Assembly (NCBI GenBank): GCA_014360825.1
Contig: JACIWT010000003.1
Span: forward strand, 1 to 64,000
Direction: 5' to 3'
DNA: 64,000 nucleotides
Source of the DNA: Chloroflexota bacterium
GTDB lineage: Bacteria; Chloroflexota; Anaerolineae; UBA2200; JACIWT01
In this document: one piece after another, positions 16,661-25,032 of the stretch
Numbering within the stretch: position 1 is the stretch's first letter
Layout: each line of letters starts with the position of its first letter
Translations under genes and position numbers: made by a program
Notes under the pieces: model-generated
Databases searched by the model: none
What the model was told of the DNA's origin: nothing
Seen by the model: only the letters and a program-made list of their open reading frames with translations

Positions 16661-17542
16661 ATGAATACTGTTAGTGTCGTGATCCCAATTTACAACGAGG
16701 AAAAGGCTATCGCTGATGACCTGGATGTGATTATTCGCACGATGGACGCATGGGGCGGCCGCTACGAAGTCATTGTCGTTGATGATGGCTCTACCGATCG
16801 CAGCGCCGAGATTGTGAGCCAATATCCCACTGTCCGACTCATCCGGCATCCCTACAACCGGGGCACGGGTGCCGCACGGAACACGGGCCTCTTGGCTGCC
16901 CAGGGTGATGTTGTGGTAATGACCGACGGGGATGGCACCTACCCCAACCAGGACATTCCCCGACTCCTCGAGTTCATTGACCAGTATGACATGGTGATCG
17001 GCGCTCGGAAGCAGGAGAGGGGCACGCTACCATGGCTACGAGCGCCCGCCAAATTTTTCATCCGCAAACTAGCATCTTACCTGGTGAATGTGCCTATCCC
17101 CGATCTCAACTCCGGGTTCCGCGCCTTTAGGCGGGAATCCGCGTTGCGATGGCTGCATATTCTGCCGAGCACACACTCCTGGGTGAGCACCATCACGATC
17201 GCTTTTCTGAGCGATGGGTATTTCGTGAAGTGGATACCCATTGACTACTACGCACGCAAGGGCCGTTCCTCATTTCGTCCAATTCGTGACACCTACAACT
17301 ATATATCGCTTGTGTTGCGCTCGGTGGTGTATTTCAATCCCCTGAAAGTTTTTCTACCGGTCAGCGCCGCACTTTTCACCATTGGCGGGGTGAAAATGAT
17401 ATACGATATCTTCAAGTATCACTTTCACTTCGCACCCTCGACCGTGATCCTGGTAGCGACTGCTACCCAGATTTTCGTCATGGGATTGTTAGCGGATCTC
17501 ATCGCTCGTGCCAGTCGTTTGGGACGAGGTTGGCCATCCTAG
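16661..17542 (+). CDS. DPM1-like polyprenyl-phosphate glycosyltransferase (GT2)
   Basis: The 293-residue protein starts with a GT-A fold: VSVVIPIYNEEKAI, VIVVDDGSTDRS for nucleotide binding, and the acidic metal motif as TDGDGTYP. Two membrane helices lie near the C-terminus. Such enzymes move a sugar from GDP- or UDP-sugar to polyprenyl phosphate on the inner face, making donors for GT39-type enzymes such as those later in this window. The ATG at 16661 has a good ribosome site; the open frame back to 16610 overlaps the promoter. The gene ends 4 bp into the convergent neighbour. Confidence 0.85.
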   Translation: MNTVSVVIPIYNEEKAIADDLDVIIRTMDAWGGRYEVIVVDDGSTDRSAEIVSQYPTVRLIRHPYNRGTGAARNTGLLAAQGDVVVMTDGDGTYPNQDIPRLLEFIDQYDMVIGARKQERGTLPWLRAPAKFFIRKLASYLVNVPIPDLNSGFRAFRRESALRWLHILPSTHSWVSTITIAFLSDGYFVKWIPIDYYARKGRSSFRPIRDTYNYISLVLRSVVYFNPLKVFLPVSAALFTIGGVKMIYDIFKYHFHFAPSTVILVATATQIFVMGLLADLIARASRLGRGWPS

Positions 17543-18738
17543 CCGGAGTTCCTGGTGCGAGGCACTGTCTGCAAGACCTCCATGAATTGCCTGGCCCCTC
17601 GTTGCCACTGAAATTTCTCTCGGGTGTATTTCATGCCCGCACAGCCCATCTGTCGGGCGATGTCTTTGTGGCTTAACAAATAAAGAAGTTGCGCGGCCAG
17701 CGCTTTGGGCGTGGCTGGTACCAGAAACCCAGTGCGGCCATCTAACACGATCTCGCGGGGCCCACCCTCGTTCACTGCTACCACGGGCACCCCAAATCCT
17801 GCCGCTTCTAAGAGGACCAAGCCCAGTGATTCCTCCCGCGCAGTGTGAACGTAGACCTCGCTCAGCGCATAGTGGGCGGGCAGTTCGCTTTCGAGGACAA
17901 AGCCAGGAAACCGCACATAAGGCTCCAGTTCGAGTTCTTGGCATAGTGCTTTCAGGCGTTCGTTTTCCGGGCCTGACCCTACAATGAGTGCTACTGCCTG
18001 TGGGCGCTCGCGAACGATCAGCGACATTGCCCGCAGTAGCAGGTCGAGCCGCTTGCGGGGATGGAGGTGATTCACTGCGAGGATTACTTCACTGCTTTCT
18101 GAGAGCCGATAGCGTGCCTTGAGGGCAGTGAGTTCGCTCGGGTCAACGGAGTCAGCCAGGTCTGAGCCGCAAGTGGAGACATAGGCTTCGATTCCGTAGA
18201 TCTCGCGTATTTGTTGCTTTGAGAAGTCGCTGTTCGTGAGAATGGCATCGGCATAGCCGATCATTTGTCGGTCTGCGTGTCGATAGAGGGCGAATAAACA
18301 GTTTGCGAGCGGGCCCAGGGGGCCCAGGCGAGTCGGTATTTCGGCACGGTCTCGGTAGAGAAAGCGCGGCGGTTCGAAGGCGTAGTATAGGCAAGGGATG
18401 CGCAGGCGCCGAATTGCTTTGGCATACCACAGCCCCGGTAGTCCTGGGCCGCCGAAAAAACACGCAGCGCTCGCTTCCGGTCCAATGTACTCTGCAAGGC
18501 GTAGTGAGGCCAGATATTCCAGTGCCGCCTTCAGGTAATGGTTAGTGGTCCGGTCCTTCCAGTGCCCCGTCTCAACGAGCGTTACATTCGGGGTCACAAG
18601 CGCTCGACAGGCTGGCACGCACTGGTGAGTCGCGATGGTAACAGGTTGACCCCCTCGCGCTAAGTATTCGGCCAACTTGAGGATGTGTCGCTCGGCGCCA
18701 GTGAGTTTGGCCAACCGAGGGTAAAGGAAATAGATCAC
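17539..18738 (-). CDS. GT4 family glycosyltransferase
   Basis: The 399-residue cytoplasmic GT-B enzyme has an N-terminal acceptor domain (LTGAERHILKLAEYLARGG) and a C-terminal nucleotide-sugar domain containing the GT4 signature ESLGLVLLEAAGFGVPVV, with a glutamate expected to bind the donor. Sugar and acceptor cannot be told from sequence. It starts with GTG, overlapping the stop of the upstream GT4 gene by four bases (GTGA), so both are coupled. It converges with the GT2 gene, with 4 bp shared. Confidence 0.85.
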   Translation of the reverse strand: MIYFLYPRLAKLTGAERHILKLAEYLARGGQPVTIATHQCVPACRALVTPNVTLVETGHWKDRTTNHYLKAALEYLASLRLAEYIGPEASAACFFGGPGLPGLWYAKAIRRLRIPCLYYAFEPPRFLYRDRAEIPTRLGPLGPLANCLFALYRHADRQMIGYADAILTNSDFSKQQIREIYGIEAYVSTCGSDLADSVDPSELTALKARYRLSESSEVILAVNHLHPRKRLDLLLRAMSLIVRERPQAVALIVGSGPENERLKALCQELELEPYVRFPGFVLESELPAHYALSEVYVHTAREESLGLVLLEAAGFGVPVVAVNEGGPREIVLDGRTGFLVPATPKALAAQLLYLLSHKDIARQMGCAGMKYTREKFQWQRGARQFMEVLQTVPRTRNSG

Positions 18739-19955
18739 CGTGACCTCTGCGATTCGGCCAGACCTTCGTAAATATCCACGAACTGGCGCGCTACATCGGC
18801 CCAGGAATATTGTTCTTGAACAGTGTGCCGGGCGCGCAGACCCAATTCTGTCCGGAGATGAGGTGCGGCTAACAGGCGGATGATAGCCCGTGCCAAGGCC
18901 ACATGGTCACTGGGTGGGATCAGGAGTCCATTGCTACCATCATGAATCACTTGGGGGATGCCGGCGACACGAGTGGCGACAACGGCCCGCCCCGTGGCCA
19001 TACCCTCAAGGAGAGTGTTCGGCAACCCATCTACGTTACCGCTCTCATCTTGTACCGAGGGGACAACGAAGATGTCGCATGCGGCCAGGTAACGAGGTAT
19101 ATCGTAGTGAGGGATGGCTCCCAGGAAATGCATATGCTCGCTCACGCCGACCTCATTGGCCTCGCGCTCCAGCGCTGGTCGTAGGTCGCCATCACCAATC
19201 AGGACAAAATGAGCGTCTGAGTGTTCCGCTAGTACTAAGGGGGCAGCGCGGATCAGGTATTCGAAGCCTTTCTTATGCACCAGCCGCCCGATGGCTAGGA
19301 TCACCGGGCTATCGGACCACGGATAAGGAGGGGGCCCTTGCATTGGGGTAAAGCGCTGTGTGTCCACGCCGTAGGGGATCACCCGGGTCTTGGCGGGATC
19401 CGCACCTAAGGTCACTGCCCGTCCCCGCAAGTCTTGACTGCAGGCGGTGATGGCCCCGGCGATTTTGAAGCAAACCCGGGCCACCGCTCCCACGGGAGCC
19501 AAGCGCTCGGCCAAGTATACATCAGAGCCATGTAGGCTGACTACGAGAGGAATATCCCTGTGCCGGGCGAAAAATGCGGGCACAGGTGCATTGGGGATCA
19601 CCCAGTGCGCATGCAGGATTTCAGGTCGAGCATCATGCAGTAACTGATGAAGGGCGCGAGCCATTGCCGTAACTACGAAGGGCGCGAGTAGATAGATGGC
19701 GGGCTTCACCCTGATGTCGGCGGAGAGGGACGAGGCATAGCCCCAAAGATATAGGCCTGGCAGCGGTGTGTAACGGAAAAAATGCAGGTGTACGCCATCT
19801 TCGATGGGGTTGCGGCGAATGTCGGGGTGAAAAGGGGCCAGCACGTGCACTTCATGGCCCTGGGCTGCTACGTGTGTGGCGATGGATTCGATGAACGGAG
19901 CTGTCCCATCCCCTGGGGATTTCGGATAGGATGACGTTAACATACAGATGCGCAT
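18735..19955 (-). CDS. GT4 family glycosyltransferase
   Basis: This 406-residue GT-B glycosyltransferase has N-terminal motifs TSSYPKSPGDGTAPF and LHGSDVYLAERL, typical of GT4 enzymes that build exopolysaccharide or surface glycan repeat units, and C-terminal EGMATGRAVVATRVAG. The ATG at 19955 is divergent from the GT2 gene at 20024; the short gap must hold both promoters, but I see no strong hexamers. It is the first gene of a two-gene unit with the GT4 at 17539. Confidence 0.86.
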   Translation of the reverse strand: MRICMLTSSYPKSPGDGTAPFIESIATHVAAQGHEVHVLAPFHPDIRRNPIEDGVHLHFFRYTPLPGLYLWGYASSLSADIRVKPAIYLLAPFVVTAMARALHQLLHDARPEILHAHWVIPNAPVPAFFARHRDIPLVVSLHGSDVYLAERLAPVGAVARVCFKIAGAITACSQDLRGRAVTLGADPAKTRVIPYGVDTQRFTPMQGPPPYPWSDSPVILAIGRLVHKKGFEYLIRAAPLVLAEHSDAHFVLIGDGDLRPALEREANEVGVSEHMHFLGAIPHYDIPRYLAACDIFVVPSVQDESGNVDGLPNTLLEGMATGRAVVATRVAGIPQVIHDGSNGLLIPPSDHVALARAIIRLLAAPHLRTELGLRARHTVQEQYSWADVARQFVDIYEGLAESQRSR

Positions 19956-20023
19956 GGTTTCACACTCTTACGCGGTTCGTTCAACATGAGTATAGCATAG
20001 CCTTCACATTCGAGCAAAGGCTG

Positions 20024-20962
20024 GTGGCGGTAAGATTGTCTGCGGATTATCCTTTGGTCTATATCGTCATTTTAAACTGGAATGGCGCGGCGGATACTAT
20101 CGAGGCTCTCCTATCTGTCGAACAGTTGACGTATCCCCGATATTGTGTGGTTGTGGTGGACAATGCCTCCACAGATGAATCTGTCTGTGTTATTCGTGAG
20201 CGCTTTCCTCACGTGCCGCTTATCGCCAACACGGAAAACCTGGGTTGTGCGGGGGGCAACAATGTCGGCATTGCCTATGCTCTGGAGCACAGTGCCGATT
20301 ATGTGTTCATTATGAATAACGATGCCGTTGTGGAACCTGGTCTGCTGGAAGCGCTCGTGGCGGAGGCACAAAAAGATAGCACTGTAGGCATCCTTGCGCC
20401 CAAAATCCTCTATTATCATGAGCCCACGCGCATCTGGAACTTGGGGGCAGAGTGTCATTGGTATGCGCCTCTGCCAGTCAGTCCGGGCTTGAATCGTGCG
20501 GACGGCCCGATGTACCAACAGGTACGCAAAGTGGATCTAGTCACTGGCTGTGGCATGCTGGTTCGACGAGCGGTGTTTGAGCGTATAGGTTTGCTTGACA
20601 CACGCTTTTTCATGTATTATGAAGATAGTGACTTCTGTCGTCGCGCCCAGGAAGCCGGTTTCCAGGTACTAGTCGTACCTTCCGCGCGCATGTGGCACAA
20701 GGTGTCGCGGAGCACTTCTGACCAGGCTCCTGCGCAACGTTATTACAAGACCAGATACCGGGTACAATTCTACCGTCGACACCGCTATGGCCCACATCCA
20801 CTCCTTACCCATATGTTAGTTCTCGCCAGTGTTGTACGCAATGCCGCGCGTGACCTCTTGCGAGGCGATAGTGCAGCGGCACGGGCCACTTTGCGCGGCT
20901 GGCGCGATGGTTGGCTGCCTCCCGGACGGGGTTGTGATCTGGATACCGCTCGCACAAGTTGA
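20024..20962 (+). CDS. GT2 family glycosyltransferase (rhamnosyltransferase-like)
   Basis: The enzyme has the inverting GT2 fold: VYIVILNWNGAADTIEALL, VVVVDNASTDES, metal-binding MNNDAVVEP, and EDSDFCRRAQEAGF for the catalytic base region. The class is often annotated as rhamnosyltransferase. The start is uncertain: the open frame begins at 19931 inside the divergent neighbour; I prefer GTG at 20024, with AAAGG just before it (312 residues). The next gene starts on its stop codon (TGATG). Confidence 0.83.
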   Translation: MAVRLSADYPLVYIVILNWNGAADTIEALLSVEQLTYPRYCVVVVDNASTDESVCVIRERFPHVPLIANTENLGCAGGNNVGIAYALEHSADYVFIMNNDAVVEPGLLEALVAEAQKDSTVGILAPKILYYHEPTRIWNLGAECHWYAPLPVSPGLNRADGPMYQQVRKVDLVTGCGMLVRRAVFERIGLLDTRFFMYYEDSDFCRRAQEAGFQVLVVPSARMWHKVSRSTSDQAPAQRYYKTRYRVQFYRRHRYGPHPLLTHMLVLASVVRNAARDLLRGDSAAARATLRGWRDGWLPPGRGCDLDTARTS

Positions 20963-21915
20963 TGCTTATGGAAAAAATTCGTTGTGATCTATGCGGGGCG
21001 GATGATGCAGCTTTATTCATGGAGGAACGAGATCGCTTCTTCAATCGTGGGGAGATATTTACCTTGGTGCGCTGCCGTCAGTGCGGCCTCGTTTACCTGA
21101 ACCCTAGGCCCACACCAGAGGAGATGGCCCGCTACTATCCTGATGAATACGTGGCCTTCAGCCGGGCCATTGAAGATGAGCCAGGGATTGTGAATCGTTT
21201 GGACCGCATGTATGGCATCTACAAGAAATGCCGGGCTGTGGTCTCGGCTCAACCGTCTGGAGGACGGCTGCTTGACCTGGGATGCGCAACGGGCAATTTC
21301 CTGAACGCGATGCGCGCTCGCGATGGCTGGGAAGTCTATGGCGTCGAGGTCAATGCCAACGCCGCGGAGTATGCTCGGCGCCGTTTTGGGTTAAATGTGT
21401 TCACTGGGGAACTGGCAGACGCCCATTTCCCAGATAAGTTCTTCGATGTGGTTACATTGTGGGATGTGCTGGAACACTTACATGAGCCAACCAGGACGCT
21501 GCGCGAGATCGGACGGATTCTGGTGCCTGGTGGTTTGTTAGTGGCCAGCATGCCTAACCTCGACAGTCTCGATGCCCGCCTCTTCAGTCGCTACTGGGTA
21601 GGGCTGGACGCGCCGCGCCACTTGTACGTTTTCACCCCCGACACTGCGCGTGCCCTATTTATCAAGACGGGCTATCGGCTCGAACGCATTTGTAGTTTCA
21701 CAGGGGGTTATCTCGCCTCTGCTCTCAGCCTCACCTTTTGGCTGGACGAACACCTGGGGAGCGAGAGCATAAAGCAGATGCTGAGACATGTCCTCTACTC
21801 CCCACTAATCAGGTTGTTGGCTTTGCCCTGGTTCACGCTGCTGGGGAGACTTAACAGGATTACGGGAATGACACTGTTTGCAACCCATGCGGGGGAGGTT
21901 GAACCTACGTGTTAG
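20962..21915 (+). CDS. SAM-dependent methyltransferase with N-terminal zinc ribbon
   Basis: The 317-residue protein begins with a four-cysteine ribbon (CDLCG, then CRQCGLVYLNPRP), followed by a class I methyltransferase domain with motif I LLDLGCATGNFL and a conserved DVLEHLHEP acidic loop. This architecture is common in glycan and lipid biosynthesis clusters, where it methylates sugars; the substrate here is unknown. Start ATG at 20962 overlaps the stop of the GT2 gene. It overlaps the next methyltransferase by 7 bp. All three genes form one unit with the flippase-like gene. Confidence 0.85.
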   Translation: MLMEKIRCDLCGADDAALFMEERDRFFNRGEIFTLVRCRQCGLVYLNPRPTPEEMARYYPDEYVAFSRAIEDEPGIVNRLDRMYGIYKKCRAVVSAQPSGGRLLDLGCATGNFLNAMRARDGWEVYGVEVNANAAEYARRRFGLNVFTGELADAHFPDKFFDVVTLWDVLEHLHEPTRTLREIGRILVPGGLLVASMPNLDSLDARLFSRYWVGLDAPRHLYVFTPDTARALFIKTGYRLERICSFTGGYLASALSLTFWLDEHLGSESIKQMLRHVLYSPLIRLLALPWFTLLGRLNRITGMTLFATHAGEVEPTC

Positions 21916-22637
21916 AGATACGTCAAGAACACATCTCCGAAAGTGCAGATAGTCAGCGTGCCTATGATGAGATTTACGCCGGTGAAGGTATCCGCCAGCC
22001 CGACTCTTTTTACCGCTGGGTTTTGGATCTCCTTGGTGTTGAGCGAGGTAAGCGTCTACTGGACGTGGCGTGTGGTATAGGGGTGCTCGTGGGCCTCGCT
22101 GCCCGGCGGGGCCTCGTCGCGCACGGGGTGGACCTCTCGCCGGTTGCCATCTGTGCCGCCTGCTACAGGACTCACGATGGCTATTTCGTGGTGGGGGATG
22201 GCGAAGCCTTGCCCTACGCCGACGAAACGTTCGACTACGTGACAAGCATTGGCAGTTTGGAACATTACTTGGATATGGAAGGTGGCACGCGAGAGATGGC
22301 CCGGGTACTGCGCGACAATGGACGAGCATTGATCCTTTTGCCCAATACATTTGCTTTGCTCGGTAACTTTCTGCACGTGTGGCGCACGGGCCGGGTATAC
22401 ATTGGGTCGCAGCCTATCGAGCGCACGGCAACACGCGCAGAGTGGCAAGATTTACTAGAGGCTAATGGTTTCCACGTCGTTCGTACGCTAAAGTGGGAAA
22501 GGGAAATGCCGCGTTCTTTAGCCGATCTGCGCTGGTACCTCCACCACCCCAAGCATCTGGCACGATTGATGCTCTCTCCCTTTGTGCCCCTCAATCTGGC
22601 GAATTGTTTCGCTTATCTCTGCTACAAGGTCAAATAA
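21909..22637 (+). CDS. Class I SAM-dependent methyltransferase
   Basis: The 242-residue cytoplasmic methyltransferase has motif I RLLDVACGIGVLVGLAARRG and the motif YADETFDYVTSIGSLEHYLD with the post-II acidic and aromatic residues of the UbiE/Methyltransf_11 group. It lacks the zinc ribbon of its upstream neighbour. Start is GTG at 21909, inside the end of the previous gene. The next gene follows 13 bp after the stop. Likely role: methylation of a glycan or lipid-linked intermediate; this is an inference from neighbours. Confidence 0.83.
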   Translation: MLEIRQEHISESADSQRAYDEIYAGEGIRQPDSFYRWVLDLLGVERGKRLLDVACGIGVLVGLAARRGLVAHGVDLSPVAICAACYRTHDGYFVVGDGEALPYADETFDYVTSIGSLEHYLDMEGGTREMARVLRDNGRALILLPNTFALLGNFLHVWRTGRVYIGSQPIERTATRAEWQDLLEANGFHVVRTLKWEREMPRSLADLRWYLHHPKHLARLMLSPFVPLNLANCFAYLCYKVK

Positions 22638-22650
22638 GCGAGGGTGTACA

Positions 22651-23565
22651 TTGTTGAGCAAAATGCAATCCAACAACCGCCGCATACTCCAGGTGGCGCT
22701 TGGTGTGCCGATTGCCTTGGCGTGTTTCGGTTTCCTGGGTTATAGTATTTACACCAACTGGGCTAAGTTAGCATCGTATCCCTGGGAATTACGCTACGGT
22801 CCACTGATCGCCTCGTTCTTCGTGTACACCTTCGATCTGGGATTGGCAGTGATAGGCTGGCATAACATTATGCGACACTTTGACCTTGGTTCGGATCTGC
22901 GTCTAAACGCCAAGATTTGGTGTATGACCAACCCTGGGCGACGACTGCCTGGTTTCCTGTGGCATGTTGTAGGGCGTGTCTATTTTTACGAGCGCGAGGG
23001 TGTGCCCATTTCTGTCACGTCGGTGGCAAGCGGCGTGGAATTGGTGGTCATCATAGTGGCTGGGCTTATCACTGCACTCTGTGCCCTCCCCTTTGCACGT
23101 GATCTGCCATTGGAGATAGGCCCTTGGCCGCTCCTGGTGGGGCTCTTGCTGGGGCTTGTCCTCGTCCACCCACGGAGCATGACCTTCATCTTGGTAAGGT
23201 TGCGGCAATCGCCACCGCCTGGTCTGCGCTACCGCGACACCCTAGCATGGCTACTCATTTATGCAGTAGTCTGGGCAGTGGGTGGAGTGATGCTGTATGC
23301 AGTCGTCAATGCGGTGTCAACCGTGGAGGTGCGCTTGTTACCTGGTCTCATTGCTGCGTGGACGCTTTCTGGCGTGGCCTCTGCGCTTGCTACCTTTAGT
23401 CCCAGCGGCCTGGGCATCAGAGAGGTCACACTTGCGCTGCTCCTCACCCCTTACGTGCCCACCGCTGTGGGGGCCATCATTGCTTTGCTGATGCGATTGG
23501 TACTGACAGTGTACGAGGTAACGTGGGGGCTGATAGCGACCAGGATCCCTGTAGAAGTCAGGTGA
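22651..23565 (+). CDS. Flippase-like membrane protein (LPG_synthase_TM/UPF0104)
   Basis: The 304-residue protein has about eight membrane helices and the family's conserved NPGRRLPGFLWHVVGR and SPSGLGIREV segments. The family includes the membrane part of lysylphosphatidylglycerol synthase and proteins placed in glycan or lipid export clusters. It is one of three in the window. The start is uncertain: TTG at 22651 follows GCGAGGG by six bases, while the ATG at 22663 lies further from it. It ends the plus-strand glycan unit. Confidence 0.8.
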   Translation: MLSKMQSNNRRILQVALGVPIALACFGFLGYSIYTNWAKLASYPWELRYGPLIASFFVYTFDLGLAVIGWHNIMRHFDLGSDLRLNAKIWCMTNPGRRLPGFLWHVVGRVYFYEREGVPISVTSVASGVELVVIIVAGLITALCALPFARDLPLEIGPWPLLVGLLLGLVLVHPRSMTFILVRLRQSPPPGLRYRDTLAWLLIYAVVWAVGGVMLYAVVNAVSTVEVRLLPGLIAAWTLSGVASALATFSPSGLGIREVTLALLLTPYVPTAVGAIIALLMRLVLTVYEVTWGLIATRIPVEVR

Positions 23566-23581
23566 AGGGATCTTACACACG

Positions 23582-24100
23582 AAGAGTTCGGTATCAGACA
23601 AGCAATACAACATTCGCCCTCATCTGCTCTCAGGTTACTGGGAGAAACTCTCCGCATCGGATTACGATTTGGGTGCGATGGTCTATTCAGGCCGTTGCTG
23701 CGATCACCAGCGCCCGTATCGAAGATATGCCCCAATCCGTCTTTAAGAGTGGGCAGAGCAGTTAGGCAAGGATAGCGGTGAGCAGATGCCACTCGTCCCG
23801 TTTGATTATTACAGTGTGAGTACTCACGCGCTGCGGCGCGCGATGACGAGGAATTGTATCGCCGCATTGCGGTATAATTACATTATAAGGCACTCGGACA
23901 ACGTGCATTACACCATCGCTATCTCAGGGCTATTAAGAGGTGATTACAATCCCTGGCATATCTTCAAAATGGTGGTGGACATGGAAACCAACGCCTATGT
24001 GCGGGTGCTCCTTAATCAGGGCGTTTACCTGGCTGGCGATTACAAGGCAAGGTCATTGGTTCGAGTGAGAGGCCTGCCATCGTTATTGGGATTGAGGTAG
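23582..24100 (+). pseudogene. Possible decayed coding frame with an in-frame stop
   Basis: In the 552-bp gap between the flippase gene and the IS remnant, one frame reads through as protein-like sequence from about 23582 to 24100 except for an in-frame TAA near 23743. Before it come segments like LLSGYWEKLSASDYDLGAM; after it, an open stretch of 104 codons from ATG 23786 with NYIIRHSDNVHYTIAIS and NAYVRVLLNQGVYLAGDY. I do not recognise the family. It may be a gene broken by point mutation and the nearby IS event, or chance. No ribosome site is convincing. The gap otherwise holds nothing clear. Confidence 0.3.
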
Positions 24101-24117
24101 AATAAGAGAAAGCAGGG

Positions 24118-24142
24118 TGTAGTGACCCCCTTAGAATGGACA
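24118..24142 (+). repeat. Left terminal inverted repeat of the IS3-family remnant
   Basis: It begins TGTAGTGACCCCC and ends TGGACA, and pairs with 24998-25022 with four mismatches. Confidence 0.85.
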
Positions 24143-24240
24143 CTTTTAGGCCTGGGAACCGAATACTTTGCATCAGTGGCATAGAGTTTCAGCGGATCCA
24201 CAGGTGGTCCTTCCGGACTTACACGGATAGACCGGGCTTC

Positions 24241-24687
24241 CTACTGCGCCTGGAATTCGGCGGGTGGTAGATAGCCTAAGGCAGAATGGACCCGCTTGTG
24301 CATGTACACGCCGTCCAGAAAGCACTGGATATGCTGGTAAGCGTCATGGGAATCTGCGTACTCGTTCAGATACACCTCCTTTTCTTTCAAGGTGCGAATC
24401 AATCTCTCGACGTAGGCATTCTCGCTCGCTTGGCCCCGCGCAGCCATGCTGTTCTCCACTCGGGCCTCGTGCAGCAAGGCCGTGTAGCCGTTTGCGGCAT
24501 ACTGCACGCTCTGGTCCGAGTGATGAATCTCAGGGCGACGGTGGCTCAAGGCACGTACCAAAGCCGCTTTGGGCAATTCCTCGGTCGGGTGGCGAGCCAA
24601 CTCCCAGCCACGAATAGCCCGCGTGAAGATATCCGCCACCGCCAGATAGATAAACTCGCGCTGCAGGCGAATGTAAATCTGGAGGCT
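24241..24687 (-). pseudogene. orfB remnant of IS3-family transposase
   Basis: The frame encodes the last part of an IS3 OrfB: LQREFIYLAV, FTRAIRGWELARH, second catalytic Asp in IHHSDQSVQYA, and the catalytic Glu in SENAYVERLIRTLKEKEVYL, ending HSALGYLPPAEF. The N-terminal half with the first Asp (the WVTDITYI region) is missing; the deletion joint lies at the A6G run near 24687-24693, and the fused frame is +1 to orfA. No start codon of its own lies at the joint. It cannot be active. Confidence 0.85.
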
Positions 24688-24947
24688 TTTTTGACGCCGA
24701 CAACTCCATGGTCAACTGGCCTACCAAGCGTTCCAGCTCGGCGATGCGTTGCTGTTCCGCTGAGAGGGGCTCGACACCAGCAAAGATACTCGCTGCTCGC
24801 TCCAAGAAGGGCCGCCACTTGCAAAGCCTCGGTGGCGCAATCTCGTACTCGCGACAGATTTGTGCATCGCTTTTGTGGCCTTGCAGCGAATCACGCATCA
24901 CCTTGAGCTTGAACTCAGGAGAGTAGGTACGTGCGTCGTTTACCCAT
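24688..24947 (-). pseudogene. orfA remnant of IS3-family element, frameshifted
   Basis: An ATG at 24947 starts MGKRRTY, the expected beginning of OrfA, but a 4-bp duplication (TACCTAC near 24922-24930) throws the frame; after it, the next frame continues YSPEFKLKVMRDSLQG with a helix-turn-helix (AQICREYEIAPPRLCKW) and the leucine-zipper region up to ELSASKK. A ribosome site (GGGGGTT) precedes the ATG. Normal OrfA length is about 100 residues. The frameshift plus orfB deletion show a dead element. Confidence 0.8.
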
Positions 24948-24997
24948 GACAACCCCCTTCTCTTGGACAGTATACTACAAAACATTCGTTTCATACC

Positions 24998-25022
24998 TGT
25001 CCAGTTTTAGGGGTTCACTACA
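24998..25022 (-). repeat. Right terminal inverted repeat of the IS3-family remnant
   Basis: Read on the minus strand it begins TGTAGTGAACCCC and ends TGGACA. It ends only 10 bp before the ATG of the AT-rich glycosyltransferase gene. Confidence 0.85.
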
Positions 25023-25032
25023 ATTCGGGAAC

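Larger units (their letters stand above)
24118..25022 (-). mobile_element. Internally deleted IS3-family element
   Basis: The element is bounded by 25-bp terminal inverted repeats with 21 matches (24118-24142 and 24998-25022), starting TGTAGTGA as in many IS3-family ends. It spans 905 bp, against the usual 1.2-1.5 kb. Inside are a frameshifted orfA and only the C-terminal half of orfB, which lacks the first catalytic aspartate. No target-site duplication is visible in the flanks (AGGG left, ATTC right). It cannot make transposase but could still be moved in trans. Confidence 0.88.

Noticed and set aside
24687-24693. A6G heptamer in phase as a -1 frameshift site in the IS remnant
   Set aside because: The site is correctly phased for orfA slippage, but a -1 shift enters a frame that is not orfB; the orfB remnant is in the +1 frame. 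The deletion made any fusion product meaningless.
24264-24906. Plus-strand frames over the IS remnant
   Set aside because: They are antisense to transposase sequence and have no coding character of their own.
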